64,000 nt of DNA from Agathobaculum hominis (GCF_014288055.1 NZ_JACOPK010000008.1:84910-148909), one strand, 5' to 3'; shown: positions 32,435-42,152, counted from the first letter of the stretch. Notes: generated from the letters alone by a model not told the origin. Numbers and translations are program-made.

Positions 32435-33724
32435 ATGAGAAAAATGTGGAAAAGAGCTCTGGCAGGCGTGCTGACAGCCAGCATGGCACTTTCGCTGGCG
32501 GCATGCGGCGGTTCGTCTTCTAACGGCGGCAGCAGCGCAGACGGCAGCACGACGCTTGAGGTCTGGTCGTCCAACCTGTCGGATTCGCAGCGCGAAAACG
32601 TAAAGAAGCTGGTAGCACAGTATGAGGAGCAGACCGGCGTCAAGGTCAACTATACCGAGTTCTCCTATGACATGCTGCATGACAAGATCCTCTCCGCGGC
32701 TGCGGGTGGCAATACGCCGGACGTTGCGTGGGGCCTGCCCGAGTGGACCGGCGAATTCCACAGCATGGGCATTCTGGAGGACCTGTCCGACCGCTACGCA
32801 AACTGGGACGACGCTTCCGTACTGAGCGACGCGGTCATGAAGGGTATGTCCATCGGCGATGAGATCATCGGTGTGCCGTACGAAATGACGGTTCGCGCTT
32901 ATCTGTGCCACGAGAATATCATGGAAAAGGGCGGCGCGTCCGTACCGGCTACCTGGGACGATGTGCTTTCCATGACGGATTTCAAGGATAAGACCGGCAC
33001 CTATCCGTATGCGCTGGCCTGCACGGGCGTGCGTGCTCCGCAGGAAATGATCGTTTATCTGGCGCAGAAGGGCCTTGAGATCTGCTCGCTGCAGGATGAC
33101 GGCATGTACAAGAATACCTGGAAGGATAATGCAGACCAGCTGGCCGCAGCGGCAGACGTGTTCCAGTTCTATAAGGACTGCATCGACAGCGGCGTTGTCG
33201 ATCCGAACTCCAAGAGCTTCGGCTATGAAGAGACCGACGACAACTTCGTCAACGGCTTCTCCGCCAGCTACGTAACCGGCAACTGGCTCCAGGAAAAAGA
33301 GGACGCCAATCCGGAAGTGATGTCCGATGTTACCGTAGAGCCGATTCCGGTACCGGAAGGCGGCACGCCGGCAACCTACATGGAGCTGAAGCCGCTGTTC
33401 CTGTTCAACACCAGCAAGAACAACGACGCAGCATTCGACTTTGCGACCTACGTATGCGGCAAGGAATGGCAGCAGGACGTTTACTCCAGCGCATCTCCGC
33501 GTTCCGATGTAACCGTTCCGGGCAAGTGGACCGAGGACTTCCAGGCTCTGTCCGATAACGGCGTTGCATTCCCGCCGGTAACGCTGGGCAGCATTTCTCA
33601 GGCTATGATCGATTCCATCGCTAAGGTCCTTCAGGAGGGCATGACGCCGCAGGCAGCAGCAGAGTGGCTGGCCGATGCAGTCAACACCTCTCTGGAAGAG
33701 TCCGGCGAGCTGAGCGCTTCGTAA
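32435..33724 (+). CDS. Sugar ABC transporter substrate-binding lipoprotein
   Basis: A 429-residue family 1 extracellular binding protein. A lipoprotein signal (MRKMWKRALAG.. with lipobox SLAAC, Cys about residue 24) is followed by a Gly/Ser linker and a two-lobe fold (LEVWSSNLSDSQRENVKKL; AGGNTPDVAWG). It should be anchored outside the membrane and feed the two permeases downstream. The arabinose locus suggests arabino- or galacto-oligosaccharides. AAAGAGGT lies before the ATG. Confidence 0.9.
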   Translation: MRKMWKRALAGVLTASMALSLAACGGSSSNGGSSADGSTTLEVWSSNLSDSQRENVKKLVAQYEEQTGVKVNYTEFSYDMLHDKILSAAAGGNTPDVAWGLPEWTGEFHSMGILEDLSDRYANWDDASVLSDAVMKGMSIGDEIIGVPYEMTVRAYLCHENIMEKGGASVPATWDDVLSMTDFKDKTGTYPYALACTGVRAPQEMIVYLAQKGLEICSLQDDGMYKNTWKDNADQLAAAADVFQFYKDCIDSGVVDPNSKSFGYEETDDNFVNGFSASYVTGNWLQEKEDANPEVMSDVTVEPIPVPEGGTPATYMELKPLFLFNTSKNNDAAFDFATYVCGKEWQQDVYSSASPRSDVTVPGKWTEDFQALSDNGVAFPPVTLGSISQAMIDSIAKVLQEGMTPQAAAEWLADAVNTSLEESGELSAS

Positions 33725-33735
33725 AAAGAAAATGG

Positions 33736-33768
33736 TGCATACCGGAGCGGAAGCCGTTCCGGTATGCA
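33736..33768 (+). promoter_or_regulatory. Intergenic stem-loop between binding-protein and permease genes
   Basis: TGCATACCGG and CCGGTATGCA pair perfectly (10 bp) with no T tract. Such hairpins usually stabilise the binding-protein mRNA and lower expression of the permeases. Confidence 0.6.
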
Positions 33769-33799
33769 TACTCTTAATCCTGGAGAAAGGTGGAGAAAT

Positions 33800-34714
33800 A
33801 TGCCGGAAAAGAAGAAAAAATACTTAACACGCGACCAAAGAGACAACCGGACAGCCTGGATCATGCTGGCGCCCGCTCTGCTGTTTCTGGCGGTAATGAT
33901 TGCCTATCCGCTGGGCAAGGTAATCCATGATGCGTTTTCTCAGGTAAACCTGATAAAGCCCAATGTTTCCGGATTTGCAGGTCTGGATAACTTCAAGACA
34001 ATTCTCAATGATGAACACTTCTGGAATGATGCGAAAAACACCGTAATCTGGACAGTGTGCTCGGTAGCCGGTGAGTATATCGTCGGCATGCTGGCAGCTG
34101 TTCTGCTGAATCAGAAATTCAAGGGTCGCGCAATTTTCCGAACCTGCGTCTTTATTCCCTGGCTGGTTCCGATCATCGTTGCAGGCATGACATGGGACTG
34201 GATGCTCAATACAGATTTCGGCATTGTAAACTACCTGTTGACTCATCTGCATATCGTCCAGGCTCCGATAAACTTCCTCGGTGACGCCAGATTTGCTATG
34301 GCGACAGTTATTTTCGTAAATATCTGGCGCAGCTTCCCGTACTACACGATTTCTTTCCTGGCTGCGATGCAGTCGATTCCCGGCGACCTGTCGGAGGCAG
34401 CGGCGATCGACGGCGCGGGCATGTTCACCCGCTTCTTCCGCATTACGCTGCCGCAGCTGAAGTCGGTATCGCTGGTCATCGTATTCATCCATGTCATCTG
34501 GACCGCGATCAACTTCGACTTTATCTGGGTCATGACAGAGGGCGGCCCGAACTACGCTACCGAAACGCTGCCGATCATGATCTATCGTTATTCGATGAAA
34601 AAGTTCAATGTCGGCGCAGCGTCCGCGCTGTCTACCATGATGTTTACGGTCATGACGATCCTGTTCGTATTCTATTACCGCAAACGAGAAAAAATCAACA
34701 GCCAGGCAGGCTGA
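33800..34714 (+). CDS. Sugar ABC transporter permease (MalF/UgpA type)
   Basis: A 304-residue inner-membrane permease with six spans. The EAA loop that contacts the ATPase is DLSEAAAIDGAGMFTRFFRI. The N-terminus is basic (MPEKKKKYL). The start is ATG 33800 with GGTGGAG; the frame is open back to 33764. It is followed after 16 bases by the second permease. Confidence 0.92.
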   Translation: MPEKKKKYLTRDQRDNRTAWIMLAPALLFLAVMIAYPLGKVIHDAFSQVNLIKPNVSGFAGLDNFKTILNDEHFWNDAKNTVIWTVCSVAGEYIVGMLAAVLLNQKFKGRAIFRTCVFIPWLVPIIVAGMTWDWMLNTDFGIVNYLLTHLHIVQAPINFLGDARFAMATVIFVNIWRSFPYYTISFLAAMQSIPGDLSEAAAIDGAGMFTRFFRITLPQLKSVSLVIVFIHVIWTAINFDFIWVMTEGGPNYATETLPIMIYRYSMKKFNVGAASALSTMMFTVMTILFVFYYRKREKINSQAG

Positions 34715-34730
34715 GAAAGGGGCGGAAAAA

Positions 34731-35573
34731 ATGGGCAGTAAAAAAACAAGGGCGGCTGTTTCCGCCGTTACCTACATTCTGATCAGCATTCTGGCGGTCA
34801 TCTGTGTTTTCCCATTCTTCTGGATGCTGATTTCTGCATTGAAACCGAAGGATGAGATCCGTTCGGCAGTCCCTTCGCTGCTGATCGACAATCCAACGAT
34901 CGATAACTTCCGTCGCGTGCTGGTCGATAACGGCTTTCTTACCTATATTAAGAACAGCTTTGTCGTTTCCCTCGCCGCAACGCTCATCTCCATGATCATT
35001 GCGGTGCTGGCCGGCTATGCGCTGAGCCGTTACTACCGCAAGCGCATCGTGAAGACTTCGAACTTCATGATGATGCTGTCGCAGATGATTCCGGGCGTTC
35101 TTCTTCTGGTACCTCTGTATATGATCATGCAGCAGATGCATATGCTGGAGACGCACATTTCTCTGGTGCTGGCATACACCACGTTCGTCATTCCGCTCTG
35201 CACCTTTATGATGAGCAGCTTTTTTGACACGGTACCGATCGACCTGGAAGAAGCCGCCGAGATCGACGGCTGCTCCAAAGCAAAGACGCTGATCCGCGTC
35301 ATTCTTCCGGTTTCGATTCCCAGTCTGATTTCGACCGGTCTGTATGCGTTCATCAATGCGTGGAACGAGTTCATGTTCGGCTACGTTCTGATTTCGTCCG
35401 ATAAGCTGCGCACGCTGACACCGGCAATCATGCTTTTCAAGGGCGCGAACCTGGTAGACTGGGGCGGCCTGATGGCGGCATCCGTCATTTCGGTCCTGCC
35501 GGTTACGATCATTTTCCTGTTCCTTCAGAAATACTTCCTTGCCGGTCTGATGAGCGGTTCGGTCAAGGGCTGA
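34731..35573 (+). CDS. Sugar ABC transporter permease (MalG/UgpE type)
   Basis: A 280-residue partner permease with six spans and the EAA loop DLEEAAEIDGCSKAKTLIRV. N-terminal MGSKKTRAAVSAVTYI leads into the first span. AAAGGGG precedes the ATG. With the binding protein, the other permease and the MsmX-like ATPase it makes a complete CUT1 importer. Confidence 0.92.
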   Translation: MGSKKTRAAVSAVTYILISILAVICVFPFFWMLISALKPKDEIRSAVPSLLIDNPTIDNFRRVLVDNGFLTYIKNSFVVSLAATLISMIIAVLAGYALSRYYRKRIVKTSNFMMMLSQMIPGVLLLVPLYMIMQQMHMLETHISLVLAYTTFVIPLCTFMMSSFFDTVPIDLEEAAEIDGCSKAKTLIRVILPVSIPSLISTGLYAFINAWNEFMFGYVLISSDKLRTLTPAIMLFKGANLVDWGGLMAASVISVLPVTIIFLFLQKYFLAGLMSGSVKG

Positions 35574-35585
35574 TGGAGGTTTGCC

Positions 35586-37700
35586 ATGAAGCGTATCGCA
35601 ATCAACGAAAACGGTATCCATATGGTCTTTGAGGTGCGCCGCGATAAGGTCCGGCTGGTGCATTTCTCCGCCCTTCCGCTGGACGAGAACACACTCGTCC
35701 GGCAGGGAGAAAAGGACCTGTATTTCCCCTCCGAGATACAGGTGACCGGACGCAATCGCCCCAGCAACTGGCATGGTGCGAAAATCGTAGAGACCTCGCC
35801 CGGATATGAAATGAAGTATCTGGATTTCCGCGACAGCCGGAATGACACCGGCCGCAAGCTGGAATGGGAGACCGTTCACGAGGAAACCGGACTGCATCTG
35901 ACCATGCATTATCAGTTTTATGACGGCATTCCGGTCGTCCGCAGCTGGACCGAGGTAACCAACTGCGGGACTGAAGCGCAGGGGCTGGAAGCGCTCTCCT
36001 CGTTCTGTCTGATGGGACTCGGCAAAGAGGGCCTGATTCGACCGGATCGCAAGCTGCGCCTCAGCGTTCCGCACCACTCGTGGAAACGGGAAATGCACTG
36101 GAACAGATACAGCTTTTCCGATCTGGGCTTGACCTTCACGGCCGGTTCCGATCCGGAAGCCGAATCGACGCAGGTCTTTTCGGTGAGCAATACGGGCAAC
36201 TGGTCTACCAAGGAGTATCTTCCGATGGCGTATCTCGAGGATACGGAAGCCGGCGTATCGCTTTACTGGCAGATCGAACATAACGGTTCGTGGCACTGGG
36301 AGATCAGTGACTACGAAGGGCAGTATTATCTGGAGCTTGGCGGTCCGGATGAGCTGCATAACCACTGGTGGAAGCAGCTGATGCCGGGCGAGACCTTTGT
36401 TTCGGTTCCTGCCTGCATCGGTGTGGAAACCGCAGGCATGGATCGCGCTATGGCTGCACTGACCGAATACCGACGGCGGATACGCCGCCCGAATCGTGAC
36501 AATGAGCAGCTCTCGGTCATTTTCAATGACTATATGAACTGCCTGTCCGGTGACCCCACGACGCAGAAGGAACTGGAAATGATTCCGAAGGCGCGGGAAG
36601 CAGGATGCGAATACTTTGTCGTAGACTGCGGATGGTATGCGGACGGCGCATGGTGGGACGGCGTCGGTGAGTGGCGCCCCTCGGAAAAGCGCTTCCCGGG
36701 CGGCTTCAAAGAGGTCATGGATGCCATACGCGACGCGGGCATGATCCCAGGCGCATGGCTGGAGCTGGAAGTCATGGGCGTCAACTGTCCGCTGGCAAAG
36801 CAGCTTCCGGACAGCTGGTTCTTCATGCGGCACGGCAGGCGTGTGTGCGATAAGGGGCGCTATCAGCTCGATTTCCGCAATGCGGAGGTTCGGGACTATG
36901 CCGAGCGGGTGATCGACCGCATGGTCAATGAATACGGCGTCGGCTATATCAAGATGGATTACAACATCGAGCCGGGCACCGGTACCGATCAGCAGGCCGA
37001 CAGCACGGGTCAGGGTCTGCTGGAGCATAACCGGGCGTATCTGGCATGGATCGATCATATTTTTGAAAAATACCCGGAGCTCGTCATAGAAAACTGCTCA
37101 AGCGGCGGCATGCGGACGGACTATGCGATGCTGGCACGGCACAGCCTTCAGTCCACAAGCGACCAGACCGATTACCGGCAGTACGCGACTCTGGCCGCCA
37201 ATGCACCGGCGGCGGTCACCCCGGAGCAGGCTGCGGTGTGGTCCTATCCGCTGACCGACGGTGATGAAGAAGAAACGATTTTCAACATGGTCAACGCAAT
37301 GCTGCTTCGCATTCACCAAAGTGGCCATCTGGTCAATCTCAGCCCGGCTCGGTTCGCGCTGGTGAAGGAAGGCATTGCATGCTACAAGAGCATCCGGCAG
37401 GATATTCGGCGGGCGGTTCCGTTCTGGCCACTGGGTCTGTCCTCGTACGGGGATTCGTGGGTATCTCTCGGACTGAAAGCCGGAAACAAAAACTATATTG
37501 CGGTATGGCGCAGCGACAGCGGAAACGATACCTGTCTGCTTCCCATTTCGCATCTGCGCGGAAAAGACGCAAGTGTAAAGTGCCTCTATCCGCAGAATGC
37601 CGCGTGCCGCTGCGCATGGCACAAGGAAAGCGGCGAACTTGCGGTCGAGCTGCCGGTGAATATCTCGGCACGACTGTTTGAAGTAAGTGCAAACGAATAA
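35586..37700 (+). CDS. GH36 alpha-galactosidase
   Basis: A 704-residue cytoplasmic glycosidase with the GH36 layout: N-terminal beta-sandwich, TIM barrel and C-terminal beta domain. The barrel shows FVVDCGWYADGAWW, the nucleophile in YIKMDYNIEPG and the acid/base in QSTSDQTDYRQYA. NCSSGGMRTD binds substrate. It would release galactose from imported alpha-galactosides; the arabinose context leaves beta-L-arabinopyranoside activity open. TGGAGG lies before the ATG, 12 bases after the permease stop. Confidence 0.9.
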   Translation: MKRIAINENGIHMVFEVRRDKVRLVHFSALPLDENTLVRQGEKDLYFPSEIQVTGRNRPSNWHGAKIVETSPGYEMKYLDFRDSRNDTGRKLEWETVHEETGLHLTMHYQFYDGIPVVRSWTEVTNCGTEAQGLEALSSFCLMGLGKEGLIRPDRKLRLSVPHHSWKREMHWNRYSFSDLGLTFTAGSDPEAESTQVFSVSNTGNWSTKEYLPMAYLEDTEAGVSLYWQIEHNGSWHWEISDYEGQYYLELGGPDELHNHWWKQLMPGETFVSVPACIGVETAGMDRAMAALTEYRRRIRRPNRDNEQLSVIFNDYMNCLSGDPTTQKELEMIPKAREAGCEYFVVDCGWYADGAWWDGVGEWRPSEKRFPGGFKEVMDAIRDAGMIPGAWLELEVMGVNCPLAKQLPDSWFFMRHGRRVCDKGRYQLDFRNAEVRDYAERVIDRMVNEYGVGYIKMDYNIEPGTGTDQQADSTGQGLLEHNRAYLAWIDHIFEKYPELVIENCSSGGMRTDYAMLARHSLQSTSDQTDYRQYATLAANAPAAVTPEQAAVWSYPLTDGDEEETIFNMVNAMLLRIHQSGHLVNLSPARFALVKEGIACYKSIRQDIRRAVPFWPLGLSSYGDSWVSLGLKAGNKNYIAVWRSDSGNDTCLLPISHLRGKDASVKCLYPQNAACRCAWHKESGELAVELPVNISARLFEVSANE

Positions 37701-37714
37701 GGAGGAATCAAGGA

Positions 37715-38830
37715 ATGGCAAAGATTTCTTTACAGAATATTAGAAAGGTATATCCCGGCGGCGTTGAAGTAGTGCCGAAACTTAATCTTGAAATCGCGGA
37801 CAAGGAATTTGTCGTGCTGGTCGGCCCTTCCGGCTGCGGTAAATCGACTACGCTGCGTATGATCGCAGGTCTTGAGGAGATCACGGACGGTGATATGTAT
37901 ATCGGCGAGCGCCGCGTCAATGACGTTGCGCCGAAGGACCGCAATATTGCGATGGTTTTCCAGAGCTACGCGCTGTATCCGCATATGACGGTTTACAAGA
38001 ATATGGCGTTCGGACTGTCGCTTCAGAAGATGCCGAAGGACGAAATCGACCGGAAGGTTCATGAAGTAGCTAAAATTCTGGATCTGGAGCATCTGCTGAA
38101 CCGCAAGCCTAAGGCGTTGTCCGGCGGCCAGCGTCAGCGTGTCGCACTGGGACGCGCTATGGTGCGCGACCCTGATGTATTCCTGCTGGACGAGCCGCTG
38201 TCCAACCTGGATGCCAAGCTGCGTACCTCGATGCGAGCGGAGATTGCCCGCCTGCATAAAAGACTGGGCACGACCTTTGTCTACGTAACGCACGACCAGA
38301 CCGAGGCGATGACGATGGGCGACCGTATCGTTGTTATGAAGAGCGGTATCATTCAGCAGGCCGATACGCCGACAAACCTCTACAACAAGCCCTGCAATAT
38401 GTTTGTAGCCGGCTTTATCGGTTCTCCGCAGATGAACTTCATCGACTGCACGATCGAAAAGGGAAAAGAAGGCTACGGCGTCAATTTTGCCGGCAAACTC
38501 ATCCCTCTGCCGCAGGGCAAGTTCCCGGACAAGCTGATGGCGGAATACGCCGGAAAGACGGTGGTTCTCGGCGTCCGTCCGGAGGACTTCCATACGGAAA
38601 GCGCATTCCTGGAAATGAGCGAGGACAGCACGGTAGAGGCCGAAGTTGAAATCGCAGAAATGATGGGTGCGGAAATTTATATCCATGCTGTATGCGGCGG
38701 TCAGAAACTTATCGTGCGCGCACCGTCCCGCGTGCAGGCGGAAAGCGGCGACCATATTTCGCTTGCTATCGATAAGAACAAAATTCATCTGTTTGACAAA
38801 GAAACCGAACAGGCAATCAATATTAAATAA
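37715..38830 (+). CDS. msmX: Sugar ABC transporter ATP-binding protein (MsmX/UgpC type)
   Basis: The 371-residue ATPase energises CUT1 sugar importers. Walker A GPSGCGKST, the signature LSGGQRQRVALGRAMVRDP and Walker B VFLLDEPLSNLD are present. The His switch is VTHDQTEAM, and a C-terminal OB-fold regulatory domain (EDFHTESAFLE..) follows. Many Firmicutes use one shared MsmX; here the gene closes the arabinose transport operon. AGGAGG is upstream. Confidence 0.88.
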   Translation: MAKISLQNIRKVYPGGVEVVPKLNLEIADKEFVVLVGPSGCGKSTTLRMIAGLEEITDGDMYIGERRVNDVAPKDRNIAMVFQSYALYPHMTVYKNMAFGLSLQKMPKDEIDRKVHEVAKILDLEHLLNRKPKALSGGQRQRVALGRAMVRDPDVFLLDEPLSNLDAKLRTSMRAEIARLHKRLGTTFVYVTHDQTEAMTMGDRIVVMKSGIIQQADTPTNLYNKPCNMFVAGFIGSPQMNFIDCTIEKGKEGYGVNFAGKLIPLPQGKFPDKLMAEYAGKTVVLGVRPEDFHTESAFLEMSEDSTVEAEVEIAEMMGAEIYIHAVCGGQKLIVRAPSRVQAESGDHISLAIDKNKIHLFDKETEQAINIK

Positions 38831-38868
38831 TTTATTCCTATTAAGCCACCTCTCTCTTCTAATATGGG

Positions 38869-38906
38869 AAACTCCGTATGGCTGAATATACGCCATATGG
38901 AGTTTT
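38869..38906 (+). terminator. Terminator of the arabinose/ABC transporter operon
   Basis: AAACTCC-GTATGGC pairs with GCCATA-TGGAGTTT, one mismatch, then TTT. Confidence 0.7.
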
Positions 38907-38977
38907 CTCGCTCATATGAGCACACAACACATCGCATTTGATGCAAGATTTTGCATTCATCTTAGGATGTTTATATG

Positions 38978-39154
38978 TCAGTAACATATCTGTTTCTCAA
39001 AAAACTCCACAATCCCCGCTTTCAGCACTCTCCACTCCCGGCCGACCTTTACGGCTGGGAGTTCTTCGTTTACGATCATCTTGCGCACTTGCTGGCGCGT
39101 TGTCTTGAGCAGGGCAGCCGTCTCTTTGACGGTTAGGATTTCATCGTTCGACAT
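38978..39154 (-). CDS. Second excisionase-like helix-turn-helix protein
   Basis: The 58-residue protein consists almost wholly of a MerR-type DNA-binding fold: LTVKETAALLKTTRQQVRKM followed by LPAVKVGREWRVLKAGI. It is clearly related in style to the protein at 15994-16215, so the island has one at each end. AAGGAGG seven bases before ATG 39154 fixes the start. No integrase is next to it, but the Rep gene follows upstream. Confidence 0.8.
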   Translation of the reverse strand: MSNDEILTVKETAALLKTTRQQVRKMIVNEELPAVKVGREWRVLKAGIVEFFEKQICY

Positions 39155-39346
39155 GGTAAAACCTCCTTGACATGGGTGAAAGCACATTTCACTTTAATTC
39201 ATGTATACTTATTCTAATGTTGGCGATTGAACGTCAAATCATGCTGTTTAAGCAGGCACAAATACCCTGCAACAGGCCGTTAGAACGAAAATTATAAATG
39301 ATGATAAAAGAGAAAATTTGCCTGCATGCACTGATGAGAAATAGAT

Positions 39347-40333
39347 TTATGACTGGAATGAAATACATCCTGTCTCCATCTCCTCAAACTTCCCCAACAA
39401 TTTAATAAGGTCAGATTTTTTAATCCTGCAATCTTTCTGGACGGCTGCGAGCGAAACGCAGTCGTTCGCCTTTTTCGCGATACGGCGCAGCTTCTTTTTC
39501 GTCTTTTCGCGGTACTTGGAGGCATTGATACGGTCCAGCAGCTCGGGAAGCGAAACCGGGTCAAAGTGCATCATATGCAGCCGGTGGAGAAACTTATGCT
39601 GCTGATTTTCAACCTGAGAGCCAAGTTCAATCAGCTGACTTTCCCAGTCTTTAGCCTTAGTCAACTTGGTGATTTTCGAACGACCAAACCGCAATTCCAG
39701 TCGAAGAATATGCTCGTCAATCTTGATATCATGCCGTTTCTCAAGCTCATACGATTTATCATAAACTGAGAAAGCACAGCTTTTAGACTTATTCTCAATC
39801 GTCCACGAATGCTTATTGGCTCCCTTGAATTGCTCATCGGAATTTGCGTATTGTCCGAACTTAACCGTGTTGTAATGGGGGATAGGAAAGGATTTCTTGA
39901 AAATATCCAAACGATCTTGAACATCAGCCTTGCGTTCATAATACAGATTGCAGGTCAAGTCACACCGTGACAGCTTAAACTCCTTGAGCCGTCGGTCAAC
40001 GCCGATTTTATCAAGGATATTCCGCAGGCGGTGCTTTACCTGCTGAACAGACTCTTTGTCAGCCTGAAATAATGCGGTCGGTTTATATGTACCAGTGAGT
40101 AGGGAGGACGGGTTGATAATCAGTATCAGCCAGCACGGATGCGAAACGGACTGGCCAAGCTGTATCTCAACGCCAATGTCCTTGAACTGCGTTATCTGGT
40201 AATACGGCGAAAGACCTAATTTCCCTTTGCTGGTACGAATGCACTCATTTTGTTCAATAATGTTCTGTATTTTGGAATATTTGCATTGTAATTTCAACGA
40301 AAAGGTGTGGATGCCGTACTTGTTCGTAATCAT
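39347..40333 (-). CDS. Rolling-circle-type replication initiator (Rep_trans/gpII-like)
   Basis: A 328-residue protein with the conserved layout of Rep_trans and filamentous phage gpII initiators: LSRCDLTCNLYY, then KSKSCAFSVYDKSYELEKRH and ILRLELRFGRSKI. It would nick an origin in the element and start rolling-circle replication. The C-terminus is Lys-rich and helical. Its ATG overlaps the stop of the helicase gene (ATGA), with GGAGGA inside the helicase end. No origin could be identified. The assignment is by motif pattern. Confidence 0.65.
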   Translation of the reverse strand: MITNKYGIHTFSLKLQCKYSKIQNIIEQNECIRTSKGKLGLSPYYQITQFKDIGVEIQLGQSVSHPCWLILIINPSSLLTGTYKPTALFQADKESVQQVKHRLRNILDKIGVDRRLKEFKLSRCDLTCNLYYERKADVQDRLDIFKKSFPIPHYNTVKFGQYANSDEQFKGANKHSWTIENKSKSCAFSVYDKSYELEKRHDIKIDEHILRLELRFGRSKITKLTKAKDWESQLIELGSQVENQQHKFLHRLHMMHFDPVSLPELLDRINASKYREKTKKKLRRIAKKANDCVSLAAVQKDCRIKKSDLIKLLGKFEEMETGCISFQS

Positions 40334-41604
40334 TTGCTATTCCTCCGTTTCTGTGCGCAGACTGTGCAACGCTTGCAGGTTTTCGTTTCGTGCTGTCCTT
40401 GGTGCTCGAGGATATCGCATACCATGCAGCTTTCGCTATGGATGAAGTTGTGTACTTGGTTTAGATTCGATTTTATCGTTTTCGCAGCTTTGGCTGACTG
40501 CTTTTTCGCCTTCTTGATAAAGCTATTTGAGATAGCCTCATCATCGCCGTTCTGATCGTAGAAGATGACACAGTGCGCCTTTCGTCCATCACGTCCCGCT
40601 CGGCCAATCTGCTGAATGTAATCCGTCATGCTGATCGGTGCGTTGAAGTGCACGACAAGTTCAATATCGGCAACATCAATACCCATACTGAATGCTGAAG
40701 TTGCAATCATAATCTTTCTTTTGCCTTGCAGGAAGTCGAATAATAACTGTTTTTTGCGACGTTCCGGTTTAATTCGTGAGTGATAGCGGGTAACATCGCC
40801 GGAGTATATTTCTCCCAGAATGTTGTACAGTGCGTCCACATATGTAGTTGTCTGCGCAAAGATCAGCACCGAGCCATCTTTGTGATACTTATCAATCAGC
40901 TTGCAGAGCTTCTTGATACGGAATTCCAGTCGTTCCTCCAAGGTGTTCTTCTGACAAGTAACATCCTTCTTGAGAAGAATAAGATTATCACGCCGCAAAT
41001 CACTGCGCAGAATAACAGGCTTGTCCATGTGTAGACTGTCGCGAATGATATTCAAAGAGTCAGCAGATATTGTCGCAGAGCAGGCACAGATAACCGGTTT
41101 ATGTTTCAGTTTACCAATAAAATCACCAATATGCAGATAAGCGTCACGAAACGTATAACCCCATTCCGTAATGCAGTGACACTCGTCCGCCACGATCATA
41201 AAAATATCCGAATGCTGCATAGTTTCAATAAACACATGATTTTGCAGTCGTTCGGGAGTGATATAGAGGAAAGTCAGTTTTCCTTTGCGAGCCCGGTGTA
41301 ATATCTTATCGATATCCTCCTTCGAGCGGGTCATATCGATATAATCGACAGGAACATCATGCTCCTGTAACGTCTGCACCTGATTGTAGATCAGCGCAAG
41401 CAAAGGCTCGATAACGATAGTCAGCTTGTCGGAATGAGCCAGTCCAACCGTTTCATAGATGACCTGTTTGCCGGAACCAGTAGCAGCAATGACGATTGCG
41501 TCCTGTTCAGCATCAAGCGTGTTCATCGGAATAATCTGTGCCTTGCGAGGCTTGTCGAAACCGAGTTGCTTCAGTGCAGATTTTAAATGTCGTTTGATAT
41601 CCAT
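40330..41604 (-). CDS. RecQ-like superfamily 2 helicase of the island
   Basis: A 424-residue helicase, shorter than chromosomal RecQ and lacking RQC/HRDC. The Walker A reads AATGSGKQVIYE, with Gln where Ser/Thr is usual. The DEAH region is VADECHCITEWGYTFRDAY, and domain 2 has QQIGRAGRDGRKAH. A C-terminal Cys cluster (CMVCDILEHQ..CKRCTVCAQK) may bind zinc. The start is ATG 41604 behind GGAGG. Translational coupling to Rep suggests it unwinds DNA for rolling-circle replication. The chromosomal RecQ at 7097 is a separate gene. Confidence 0.8.
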   Translation of the reverse strand: MDIKRHLKSALKQLGFDKPRKAQIIPMNTLDAEQDAIVIAATGSGKQVIYETVGLAHSDKLTIVIEPLLALIYNQVQTLQEHDVPVDYIDMTRSKEDIDKILHRARKGKLTFLYITPERLQNHVFIETMQHSDIFMIVADECHCITEWGYTFRDAYLHIGDFIGKLKHKPVICACSATISADSLNIIRDSLHMDKPVILRSDLRRDNLILLKKDVTCQKNTLEERLEFRIKKLCKLIDKYHKDGSVLIFAQTTTYVDALYNILGEIYSGDVTRYHSRIKPERRKKQLLFDFLQGKRKIMIATSAFSMGIDVADIELVVHFNAPISMTDYIQQIGRAGRDGRKAHCVIFYDQNGDDEAISNSFIKKAKKQSAKAAKTIKSNLNQVHNFIHSESCMVCDILEHQGQHETKTCKRCTVCAQKRRNSK

Positions 41605-42152
41605 AGAGATAACCTCCAATGTGTTAAGATTATCTTTATGTTATCGGAATGTAAAAAGATAATGCCGAATAGTGAACATTTTTCCAAAATAAGTTACATT
41701 TTTCGATTTAATAGATTTTCTTCTCAAATGCCTTAACAGAGTAGTTTAGACCGGAATATCGTATTATGGAGAATAAAAAGTGTAAAAAGGTTCGAATAGA
41801 TAAGCGTAATTTTTCCGGGAATCGGTTACTACAGAGGATTTATCGCGAGAATGAAAAAAGTGAAAATTCACCCATGAAGAGTGAATTTTCACATCAATAA
41901 ACTGAGTGCTGCAAGCAAAGCCAACCGCAGGTCGGCACAGCAGAAAACCGTTCTCGAAGTTCTCTCGAATAAGACTCGGAAAATCTGTCAAAACCCATTT
42001 TGACATAGTATTCTGAAACACTTTTTTTGAGCCACAAAACAACACGGTTTTCTTTTGGTATTCGCCAATAATTAAACGAGAATGTTATTTAAATGCGGAA
42101 AATATACCGATATTCGACTGTTTGGATTGCAGCAGACTTTCGATGTTTCCCG
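41605..42152. other. Non-coding right end of the island
   Basis: An AT-rich stretch without a convincing gene. It contains an inverted repeat TGAAAATTCAC/GTGAATTTTCA near 41862-41892 and, at 41962-41973, CTCTCGAATAAG, the exact reverse complement of a 12-mer beside the left att site. The promoter of the helicase operon should lie close to 41610-41700. Confidence 0.4.

Noticed and set aside
34695..37058. 787-residue open frame antisense to the permease and GH36 genes
   Set aside because: It crosses two well-supported genes on the other strand and shows no motifs.
41764..42045. 93-residue minus-strand frame at the right end of the island
   Set aside because: No ribosome binding site or recognised domain, and it contains an inverted repeat and the putative arm site.
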